A stretch of 13,728 nt of DNA from CSBr16-58 sp051859825 (GTDB taxonomy: Bacteria > Bacteroidota > Bacteroidia > Flavobacteriales > Schleiferiaceae): assembly GCA_051859825.1 (NCBI GenBank), contig JBHYFA010000073.1, forward strand, positions 1 to 13,728, read 5' to 3'. The notes under the pieces are model-generated. The model had not been told where the DNA came from. It searched no databases and saw nothing but the letters and a program-made list of their open reading frames with translations. The first letter of the stretch is position 1, and each line of letters opens with the position of its first letter. Shown piece by piece: positions 8,339 through 13,728 of the stretch. The position numbers and the translations under genes are program-made.

Positions 8339-8455
8339 CCACGAAAGGCACGAAATACACGAAAATGTTGCTTGGCAACGGTTGGGGCGGAAATACGAAA
8401 CTTTGAAAGGTCATAATACACAATCCGTTTTTCGTGCTTTTCGTGTGTTTCGTGG
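8339..8455. repeat. Palindromic tandem repeat, unit 1
   Basis: Left arm 8339-8365 (CCACGAAAGGCACGAAATAC...) and right arm 8429-8455 (...CGTGTGTTTCGTGG) are imperfect inverted repeats of 27 nt. Just inside the left arm is a perfect small hairpin, GTTGC-TTG-GCAAC (8367-8379). The next unit starts 182 bp downstream. Short open frames over this unit arise from the repeat and are not genes. Confidence 0.8.
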
Positions 8456-8520
8456 TTCAAGAAATATTAAGTTGTTGCAAAAACATGAGGAATCCACAAT
8501 GTTGCTCCGCATATTATCAA

Positions 8521-8752
8521 CTACGAAAGGCACGAAATGTCCATGTAGTAGCCTTCACAAGCTTCAATGTAAATTGACAAGGACATTCCATGACTTGTCT
8601 CGATATGTGTGTCGGGATGACCTTTAAAAAACAAATAATTAACATATGAAATACACGAAAGTGTTGCTTCGCAACGGTTGGTGCGTATAAACTTAACCGG
8701 GAAAGCTGAACTTGAGTAAATTAGTTTTTCGTGCTTTTCGAGTGTTTCGTGG
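8521..8752. repeat. Palindromic tandem repeat, unit 2 (split by an insertion)
   Basis: The unit starts with CTACGAAAGGCACGAAAT (8521-8538). It resumes at 8648 with GAAATACACGAAAG after a 109-bp insertion. The small hairpin GTTGC-TTC-GCAAC is at 8663-8675 and the right arm at 8726-8752. Subtracting the insertion and its 5-bp duplication gives a unit period of 186 bp, matching its neighbours. Confidence 0.75.
8539..8647. mobile_element. 109-bp MITE-like insertion inside repeat unit 2
   Basis: The segment interrupts unit 2 and is flanked by the direct repeat GAAAT (8534-8538 and 8648-8652), as a 5-bp target duplication would leave. It contains a small hairpin, GACAAG...CTTGTC (around 8577-8600), and the word GTCGGGATGAC. 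It has no coding capacity and no clear terminal inverted repeats, so the class of element is unknown. Units 1 and 3 lack it, which is the main support. Confidence 0.55.
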
Positions 8753-8820
8753 TTCAGGAAAAATTAAATTGTTACACAAAGTGCATACAGGAGTTACAAA
8801 ATTACTCCACATATTATCAA

Positions 8821-8938
8821 CCACGAAAGGCACGAAATTACATGAAAATGTTGCTTTGCAAAGGCTGGGTCGGAAATACGGAACTTTTAAAGGGCATAAT
8901 CCACAATCCATTTTTCGTACTTTTCGAGTGTTTCGTGG
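8821..8938. repeat. Palindromic tandem repeat, unit 3
   Basis: Left arm 8821-8848 (CCACGAAAGGCACGAAATTA...) and right arm 8912-8938 (...CGAGTGTTTCGTGG) match units 1 and 2. The inner hairpin is reduced to TTGC-TTT-GCAA (8851-8861). It is preceded by CCACATATTATCAA, the same lead-in seen before unit 2 (CCGCATATTATCAA), which shows that the repeat period extends beyond the palindrome. Confidence 0.8.
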
Positions 8939-9200
8939 TTTACGATATATTAAGTTGCTGCACTAAGTAGTAGATTATACGTTGCTTTGTGAGCCTTTGT
9001 GCATTCTTCGTGCTCTTTGTGTAATAGCTATTAAGCTTCACCTGATAATTCACTTATTTAGCAGCACTGAAGTCTTGAAATCGTGTTTAAAAAAATTCAT
9101 CGGTTCCAAAAAAATGACACTAGACACCCAAATCCTAAAATCAAACTCAATGTTTGCAGGGGTTTCAGATGTTCAAGACAAAAGACCGCACAAAACAAGA
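8939..9200. other. Intergenic tail of the repeat region
   Basis: Positions ~8980-9022 hold a related string of short words (GCTTTGTGAGCCTTTGTG, TTCTTCGTGCTCTTTGTG), a degenerate outlier of the same repeat type. The rest is AT-rich with no supported gene. A short + strand frame from 9114 runs through the terminator hairpin at 9205 and is unlikely to be real. Confidence 0.5.
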
Positions 9201-9238
9201 AAAAACCTCTTATTTCAGTGAAATTTGAAATAAGAGGT
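9201..9238 (-). terminator. Intrinsic terminator of the small lipoprotein gene
   Basis: A perfect 13-bp stem, ACCTCTTATTTCA (9205-9217) with TGAAATAAGAGGT (9226-9238), encloses an 8-nt loop. On the minus strand it is followed by TTTTTCTTGTTTTG. It sits about 24 bp beyond the stop codon at 9262, in the right orientation for the lipoprotein gene. Confidence 0.9.
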
Positions 9239-9261
9239 ATGTGTTTGATGAATGAAAAAAT

Positions 9262-9462
9262 TTAATCAAGTTCGCAGTTTGTGTATCCTAAATCCTCAAA
9301 GTTTTTACAAGCTTTTTCAGATGCGCTCTTGTTTACGGAGTTGAATTCCATCATTTCAACACGTTCACCAGTTTCATCGAGGCAAGTACATAATCTTTCC
9401 TTAGTACAAGATCCTATAGCAAAGAATGCTATTAAGGCAAAGAATGAATAAGGTTTTTTCAT
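9262..9462 (-). CDS. Small cysteine-containing lipoprotein, 66 aa, function unknown
   Basis: The start is taken at the ATG complementary to 9460-9462, giving MKKPYSFFALIAFFAIGSC, a textbook lipoprotein signal peptide with Cys19 as the lipidated residue. A longer frame from 9513 would add 17 residues ahead of the signal and would begin upstream of the likely transcription start, so it is rejected. The mature protein is 48 aa, charged, and has four further Cys: the pair CTC at 25/27, Cys52 and Cys63. Two disulfides in the periplasm or at the cell surface are plausible. Short lipoproteins with a CTC motif and two later Cys occur widely in Flavobacteriia without known function. It has its own promoter and terminator, so it is monocistronic. 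Confidence 0.75.
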   Translation of the reverse strand: MKKPYSFFALIAFFAIGSCTKERLCTCLDETGERVEMMEFNSVNKSASEKACKNFEDLGYTNCELD

Positions 9463-9491
9463 TTTTTCGATTTTAAGTTCATGAATTTTTT

Positions 9492-9523
9492 CAAAATTAA
9501 GAACTAAATACATGTCATTTCAA
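9492..9523 (-). promoter_or_regulatory. Bacteroidota-type promoter for the small lipoprotein gene
   Basis: Reading the minus strand, TTG (9523-9521) is followed after 21 bp by TAATTTTG (9499-9492). This fits the TTG / TAnnTTTG consensus of the Bacteroidota housekeeping sigma factor. Transcription would start near 9485, giving a leader of about 22 nt before the ATG at 9462. Confidence 0.55.
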
Positions 9524-9563
9524 TTACGTACAACCATTGTAGAAAAATTGATTTATTTATGAT

Positions 9564-11145
9564 CTAGAGCTTGATAAACTTGACTCGTTGCTGCGTATTT
9601 TCTAACTCAAGGAAGTAAATTCCGGGAGATAATGCATTTAAATTAATTCTTCCATTTTCTGTTTTGCCGCTTTGAACGCTCTTTCCGTTCGCCATTGTTA
9701 TGGAATATTTCTGCGAACGTGGAGTTTGGCTGTGATAATCAATCTGAATGAAATCCTTAGCAGGGTTAGGGAATAGTTTAATTTGATTTATCCTATCAGC
9801 CTCAAAGGTTTGAGTTGAGATTAAAAGACCATTAAAGAGTTCAAAGCGCTTATACTCCTCAAAAGCCATCATCTATGGTTAAATCAATTTGACTAATAGA
9901 ATTTGTGCCCGAATATGAAATGTCTCTATGCTCCATGTAGCTGGTTTCAAATTGTTGTGCTATGTCATCATAAAACTGTGATAAATACAATACTTCATTG
10001 CCTTCACTGTCGAACCCTATGCTATCTTTTCCAATAGGGTCTCTTCCAACCCCGGTGTTACTGGGTTCTTCAGCCATCAAATAAAAGCCAACATTGTTTG
10101 AATTAAGGCTTAAATGGTAAAATACGGTGTCGGTAAGCGGCGAGCCGGGTGCGCCTGCACTAGTTGCCTCGTACATTTCAAAGGTGTTTCCAGACTGTGA
10201 TAGTGTTCCAAATTTTTGGAAATCAGACCAAACAAAGAAATTTATTTGTAAACGTGCATTTGAAGGTAATCCTAACTCAGTTTGACCAAACATACGGGGG
10301 GTATAGCTTTGTCGTATGTACGACAGTATCCCATCTAATATTGGATAATAACCGGCATCCCATTCTAAATCCATAAATCGAAAGAACGGTGCAACAGTTC
10401 CTGTTCCCATTGCATCTAAATCCAATACCACACTTGCTTCTTTTCGGTTAATATACGTAATGCTTGATACTCTGAGTTGAAGTTCCCAATTCGAAGTAGA
10501 ACCAAATTTTGAGAATAAATCTACGGAGGTAATCAGATTATCACTGTCATAGGTGTAAGCCAACGAATCGCCAAAATCAAAACTGTTATTGAAGAACTCC
10601 TTCACTACAGCCAAATGCCCCTGCGCATTATAGGTGATCTCAACACGGTCTAGCTCATTCCAAGTTCCACTGCTAAATTCTTCTAAACGTTCGGAGGTTA
10701 ATTGCCTACTGTTGTTATACGTCATTAACCTACGCGTACGCTGCCCGCTAAAATCATTTGGGCCCGGATTGTATTCGTACATCCGCTCTTCGGTTACACG
10801 CATATCATTGCCCCATCCATCGAAGGAGTAAGCATAAGCTCTTACGGGGGTAAACGGAACATTGATGTCGAATTTGTCTGATTCAATAATGGAGTCAATG
10901 CGATATTTCAAGGCTTCAGAAACCATAGAAATTTGGTCGGAAATGTTTTCTGGTTTTTGCGTCTTGCTTGCATTGATCTTATTTCGATAGCTGAAATTGT
11001 CTACTACACCCTGGGCTATTTCTAAGCCTCTTTGAGCGAAGCTGAATTGACAGGATAACGTGAAAATAAATGATAGTAGTAATGGGAACAACTTAGTTGA
11101 AGAACCATTAGCATTTTGCCTGCAATAGAAAGAAGTTTTTTTCAT
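9564..11145 (-). CDS. T9SS-secreted protein with C-terminal sorting domain (frameshifted near 9860)
   Basis: Two overlapping frames, 11145-9859 (428 aa) and 9872-9564, are parts of one protein of about 526 aa. Removing one T from GGCTTTTGAGG near 9860 converts ...IDDGF-stop into ...IDDGFEEYKRFELFNG and runs into the second frame. The N-terminus has a signal peptide (hydrophobic ~19-36, likely cut near SFAQ). The middle shows repeated Tyr-rich strands such as RMYEYNPG, VEITYNAQG and LAYTYDSDN, and resembles the beta-strand repeats of other secreted Bacteroidota proteins; no catalytic domain is recognised. The last ~75 residues are a type A sorting domain (LFPNPAKDFIQI ... LSPGIYFLEL ... VKFIKL), which directs export through the type IX system and surface anchoring or release. 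The gene is not linked functionally to the cox operon. The frameshift may be a sequencing error. Confidence 0.85.
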
Positions 11146-11432
11146 GTGTAAATTATTTGTTTTTTAGTTGTCATATGGAATCGCATAAAGAAAATTATTT
11201 TCATTCGTGTTTGTATAGCAAATAATTTCCTTTATGCTTATTTCATAGGTAAATGTGACTAAAGTGGTACAAATTAGTTTAAGCATTTCAGGAATTATTA
11301 CAGAAATCAATAAAGGATTTCGGCGCACCAAAAATATAAAAATTCTGTATTCAAAATCTTTCCATAAGAAAAAAAATATAGTGCTTGCATTATCGCATAT
11401 TTCTGAATAAGTAAACATTCTTATTACTTCGT
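11146..11432. other. AT-rich intergenic stretch between divergent genes
   Basis: It lies between the T9SS-protein gene (leftward) and the doxX operon (rightward). A minus-strand open frame here is AT-rich with no family resemblance and is treated as noise. A TATTTTTG on the minus strand (11336-11329) could be part of the T9SS-gene promoter, but its upstream TTTG is only 15 bp away, so the call is weak. Confidence 0.4.
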
Positions 11433-11468
11433 CACTCCGAGATCAATTTGCCAAATTATCTCAGAGTG
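11433..11468. repeat. Stem-loop in the divergent intergenic region
   Basis: CACTCCGAGA (11433-11442) pairs with TCTCAGAGTG (11459-11468) at nine of ten positions. An inner AATTT/AAATT pairing extends the hairpin. No T run follows, so it is not an obvious terminator. It lies just upstream of the proposed doxX promoter. Confidence 0.5.
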
Positions 11469-11482
11469 TAAGATGATTTTGG

Positions 11483-11514
11483 TTTGTACAATTGGGTGTA
11501 AAAATGTAAATTTG
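11483..11514 (+). promoter_or_regulatory. Bacteroidota-type promoter for the doxX-tauE operon
   Basis: TTTG (11483-11486) and TAAATTTG (11507-11514) are separated by 20 bp, matching the TTTG / TAnnTTTG pattern. Transcription would start near 11521, leaving a leader of about 155 nt that contains the 13-bp inverted repeat at 11556-11597. Confidence 0.55.
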
Positions 11515-11555
11515 AAAGATTGAATGAGGTTTAAGAAAGCTGAATAGGCTTCAAA

Positions 11556-11597
11556 GTTTTGTTTGTTTTAGTATCACAAACTGGAAACAAACAAAAC
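11556..11597 (+). promoter_or_regulatory. 13-bp perfect inverted repeat in the doxX leader
   Basis: GTTTTGTTTGTTT (11556-11568) and AAACAAACAAAAC (11585-11597) are exact inverted complements around a 16-nt spacer. The centre is ~100 bp upstream of the doxX ATG and downstream of the proposed promoter. It could be a DNA operator, an mRNA hairpin, or a relic of a mobile element end; the sequence does not decide between these. Confidence 0.5.
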
Positions 11598-11676
11598 AGT
11601 TGCCACGCAATGGAGAAAGTGCCTTTTTTCAATGTGCAAAAACCAACAATAAGACAATCACCAATAAAGAAATAAG

Positions 11677-12108
11677 ATGCTCAAAAAGACCATTCAAACA
11701 GATAATTCAAAAACTACAATTATCATTCGATTAATTGTTGGCGCTGTATTTTTATCAGAAGGCATACAGAAATTTTTATTTCCAGCCATTCGTGGAGCAG
11801 GACGTTTTGAGAAAATCGGTTTGCCCTCACCTGAATTTTTAGGAAGTTTTGTCGGCACATTTGAAATTTTGTGCGGTACATTGATTTTGCTTGGTTTGTT
11901 CACACGCTTGGCAAGTATTCCGATTATTGTAATTATGCTTGTTGCCATTGCAACCACAAAAGCAGAAGTATTAGCCAATCAAGGTTTTTGGGAAATGATG
12001 CACGGAAGCAGAACAGATTGGTCAATGTTGCTAGGTGGTGTTTTTTTGTTAATCAAAGGAGGTGGTTTTTGGTCGGTTGATTATAAATTGAACAACAAAA
12101 AAGTTTAA
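11677..12108 (+). CDS. DoxX family membrane protein
   Basis: A 143-aa protein with four predicted transmembrane helices (about residues 15-35, 55-75, 79-97 and 113-133), the normal size and layout for DoxX. Family features include the first-helix pattern RLIVGAVFLSEGIQKFLFP, the GAGRFEKIGLPSPEF segment, and FEILCGTLILLGLFTRLAS in helix 2. DoxX proteins are related to the small subunit of thiosulfate:quinone oxidoreductase, and in other bacteria take part in thiol/oxidative-stress membrane complexes. The precise role in Bacteroidota is unknown. The stop overlaps the next gene's start in TAATG, so the two are coupled. Pairing with a TauE/SafE permease suggests sulfur-compound handling, which is inference. 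Confidence 0.88.
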   Translation: MLKKTIQTDNSKTTIIIRLIVGAVFLSEGIQKFLFPAIRGAGRFEKIGLPSPEFLGSFVGTFEILCGTLILLGLFTRLASIPIIVIMLVAIATTKAEVLANQGFWEMMHGSRTDWSMLLGGVFLLIKGGGFWSVDYKLNNKKV

Positions 12109-12881
12109 TGGAGATTGTAATAATATCATTAGTAGCGTTTATAGTTTCCATTCTTACGTTTTTTTCAGGTTTCGGACTTGGAACAATTCTGACACCGGTT
12201 TTTATGATTTTCTTTCCTGTGGAATTAGCAATTGCGTTGACAGGAGTGGTTCATTTTTTCAATAACATTTTCAAGCTGTTTTTGGTTGGTCGCAATGCCA
12301 ACAAAGAAGTTTTGTTGCGTTTTGGCATTCCTGCTGTTATTGCGGCAATCGTGGGCTCATGGATTTTAATAAGCATAACCGACCTGCAACCTTTGTTTTC
12401 GTATGACGCGCTTGGGAAACGTTTTGAAGTTTCTCCCGTGAAATTCATCATTTCCATTTTGCTTATCATTTTTGCAAGCATTGACCTTATTCCCTATTTC
12501 CGCAAACTGCAATTTGGCAAAGAAAAATTACCCATTGGCGGTGCATTAAGCGGATTCTTTGGCGGGCTTTCGGGCAACCAAGGTGCTTTGCGGAGTGCAT
12601 TTCTTATAAAAGCAGGACTTTCTAAAGAAGCATTTATTGGAACTGCTGTTGTTGTTTCAACCTTTGTTGATTTTACAAGGTTAAGCGTTTATGCTTCCCG
12701 ATTTGCCAAAGCGGGTTTAGATGAAAACCTTACTCTCCTTATTTGTGCAACACTTGCCGCAATTGCTGGTGCATTTATTGGAAACAAATTACTAAAGAAA
12801 GTTACGCCTCACTTCCTCCAAGTAACCGTAGCAATAATGCTAATAATAATTTCAGTCGCTTTAGGTGCGGGATTAATTTAA
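12108..12881 (+). CDS. TauE/SafE family permease (sulfite exporter / anion transporter type)
   Basis: A 257-aa polytopic protein with about eight helices in two homologous halves, the standard TauE/SafE (formerly DUF81) design. The first half opens with VAFIVSILTFFSGFGLGTIL. The second has the diagnostic glycine-rich stretch GGALSGFFGGLSGNQGALR, followed by AFLIKAGLSKEAFIGTAVV. Members export sulfite, sulfoacetate or other organosulfonate-derived anions; the substrate cannot be read from sequence. The start codon overlaps the doxX stop by one base (TAATG). Twelve bases after its stop a third reading frame begins, which is cut by an insertion sequence. Confidence 0.9.
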   Translation: MEIVIISLVAFIVSILTFFSGFGLGTILTPVFMIFFPVELAIALTGVVHFFNNIFKLFLVGRNANKEVLLRFGIPAVIAAIVGSWILISITDLQPLFSYDALGKRFEVSPVKFIISILLIIFASIDLIPYFRKLQFGKEKLPIGGALSGFFGGLSGNQGALRSAFLIKAGLSKEAFIGTAVVVSTFVDFTRLSVYASRFAKAGLDENLTLLICATLAAIAGAFIGNKLLKKVTPHFLQVTVAIMLIIISVALGAGLI

Positions 12882-12893
12882 ACTAAAAACTTA

Positions 12894-12930
12894 ATGAGAA
12901 AAAAACTAACAAAAATTTCAATCCTTGCTC
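12894..12930 (+). pseudogene. 5' remnant of a third operon gene, truncated by an insertion sequence
   Basis: An ATG at 12894, 12 bp after the permease stop, opens MRKKLTKISILA, which looks like the start of a signal peptide. The frame then passes into sequence that belongs to the IS end and stops at 12957-12959. The junction is around 12931 but is not fixed exactly. The rest of the gene, if present, would lie beyond the right end of the window. A chance short frame cannot be excluded. Confidence 0.5.
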
Positions 12931-13728
12931 CTGAGTTCCGGATAGGACACCCATTTTAGAAATTGGCATCAATAAGGTTTATTATTTTTTGCTGCATCGT
13001 GTTATTTTTTAGTATTGCTTGCTGCTTATTTCCATTCGGATGATGAATGGTTATCCCATACATTTTATTGATTTGCTTTACTGCTTCATTAATTGAAATC
13101 TTGGTTGGACTTAATACTCTTTCTAATTCCTTGAAAAGTAAATACGAGACAAACGAGATGCATATATGCGCTTCTATTCTATCTTTGAGTCTATGATATA
13201 TTGGCCTGATTTTTAGATCTGTTTTTGAAATTCTAAAGGCTTTTTCTATATGCCAAAGGTTATTGTAGTTATCGATTACCTCTTTGCCAGACAAACTCGT
13301 ATTAGCTATATACCCCTTTAATCCATCCCATTTTTGATCGTCATTGAATTTATTATAATCAATCTGGATATTTACTTCACCATCGAGCATTAGATACTTA
13401 TTATACCCTCGGTTATTTATACTGCTCTTGGTAAGGCGACCTGATTTGACCGCCTTTTCCAAACGTTTTAATCCTTTTTCTCGATTAAATTTATCTTTCT
13501 TTGCTCTTTGATTCGAATAACTAACAAATAAGGTCGTTTCATCACCTTTATCTATTTTCTCAACGTGCCCGTCTGTATAATTCGGCTTAACAATGAGTTT
13601 TTTGATTTTACTTGATTCATTTTTGATTCTAGCTCCAAGGATAAATTGATAGCCCTTTTGTTTTAAGGACTGAATATTATCTGAGGATAAAAGACCTGCG
13701 TCGGCTACTATTACAGGTTTTTTGAGTT
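12931..13728 (-). mobile_element. Insertion sequence of the IS1634 type, 3' end (other end outside window)
   Basis: The transposase gene runs leftward and stops at 12956, leaving about 25 bp to the presumed element end. The end sequence around CTGAGTTCCGGATAGGACAC (12931-12950) is the candidate terminal inverted repeat. Its partner lies off the right edge, so neither the repeat nor a target duplication can be confirmed here. The boundary is approximate. Confidence 0.7.
12956..13728 (-). CDS. IS1634 family DDE transposase, C-terminal part (5' end outside window)
   Basis: An open frame runs without a stop from the right edge of the window to the TAA at 12958-12956, giving about 257 residues. 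The TTG at 13462 that could be taken as a start is internal. The visible N-terminal portion LKKPVIVADAGLLSSDNI contains the second catalytic Asp (codon 13702-13700), followed by KGYQFILGARIK. Further on are KWDGLKGYIAN and YNNLWHIEKAFRISKTDLK, with the catalytic Glu at codon 13246-13244. RPIYHRLKDRIEAHICISF follows, typical of the IS1634 family. The Y-x2-R-x3-E-x6-K signature is present except that the Arg is Leu. The first catalytic Asp lies outside the window. Nothing visible breaks the gene, so the element may be intact. Confidence 0.9.
   Translation of the reverse strand, partial: LKKPVIVADAGLLSSDNIQSLKQKGYQFILGARIKNESSKIKKLIVKPNYTDGHVEKIDKGDETTLFVSYSNQRAKKDKFNREKGLKRLEKAVKSGRLTKSSINNRGYNKYLMLDGEVNIQIDYNKFNDDQKWDGLKGYIANTSLSGKEVIDNYNNLWHIEKAFRISKTDLKIRPIYHRLKDRIEAHICISFVSYLLFKELERVLSPTKISINEAVKQINKMYGITIHHPNGNKQQAILKNNTMQQKIINLIDANF

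Noticed and set aside
8291..8960. Possible CRISPR array
   Set aside because: Units are ~185 bp and the intervening sequence is repeated as well; there are no unique 30-40 bp spacers and no cas genes.
8382..8966. Several open frames of 72-84 codons on both strands over the repeat array
   Set aside because: They follow the repeat units, start and stop at equivalent places in different units, have no family resemblance, and cross the palindromic arms.
9114..9221. Short + strand frame beginning MTLDTQILKSNSMF
   Set aside because: It runs through the terminator hairpin at 9205-9238, has no promoter or recognisable family, and lies in intergenic sequence.
9857..9862. Programmed +1 frameshift in the T9SS protein
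   Set aside because: There is no upstream stimulator or conserved context visible; a one-base homopolymer error or mutation explains it more simply.
11329..11355. TATTTTTG with TTTG upstream (minus strand) as the T9SS-gene promoter
   Set aside because: The 15-bp spacing is too short and the leader would be ~180 nt; not strong enough to list as a promoter.
11164..11418. Minus-strand frame of 84 codons upstream of the T9SS-protein gene
   Set aside because: AT-rich with no family features, and it occupies the probable promoter region of the T9SS gene.

Overview
The window reads as a fragment of a draft or metagenome-derived chromosome from the phylum Bacteroidota, most likely order Flavobacteriales. 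The lineage call rests on the alternative complex III plus cytochrome oxidase gene order, a type IX secretion (T9SS) C-terminal sorting domain, short Bacteroidota-style lipoproteins, promoter-like TTG/TAnnTTTG pairs, and the Bacteroidota variant of the CuA motif in CoxB (CNKICGAAHYNM). A 16-N scaffold gap and a one-base frameshift show that the sequence is a draft.

Region 1 (1-7985, + strand) is a tightly packed respiratory operon, actB (C-terminal part) - actC - actD - actE - actF - coxB - coxA. ActB (Fe-S clusters) and ActC/ActF (NrfD-type membrane proteins) oxidise menaquinol. The lipoprotein cytochrome c ActE passes electrons to the CuA centre of CoxB and on to the haem a / haem a3-CuB centre of CoxA, where O2 is reduced. 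This is the quinol-to-oxygen supercomplex arrangement known in Flavobacteriia. actA and the start of actB lie to the left of the window. No subunit III gene follows coxA; a strong intrinsic terminator (8033-8078) closes the operon.

Region 2 (about 8080-9261) has no convincing gene. It holds a tandem array of three units of about 185 bp, each beginning and ending in inverted arms built of degenerate CACGAAA words around a small GTTGC/GCAAC hairpin. The middle unit is split by a 109-bp insertion flanked by a 5-bp duplication. Two similar leftward-facing terminator hairpins bracket the array.

Region 3 (9262-11145, - strand) encodes a 66-aa cysteine-containing lipoprotein with a good promoter and terminator, and a T9SS-exported protein of about 526 aa. 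The sorting domain of the latter is thrown out of frame by one extra T in a homopolymer.

Region 4 (11146-12930) is a divergent intergenic stretch with two hairpins and a promoter. It is followed by a small operon of a DoxX-family membrane protein, a TauE/SafE-family permease, and the first codons of a third gene that is interrupted.

Region 5 (about 12931 to the end, - strand) is the 3' part of an IS1634-type insertion sequence. Its transposase runs off the right edge, and the element appears to have landed in the third gene of the doxX-tauE operon.
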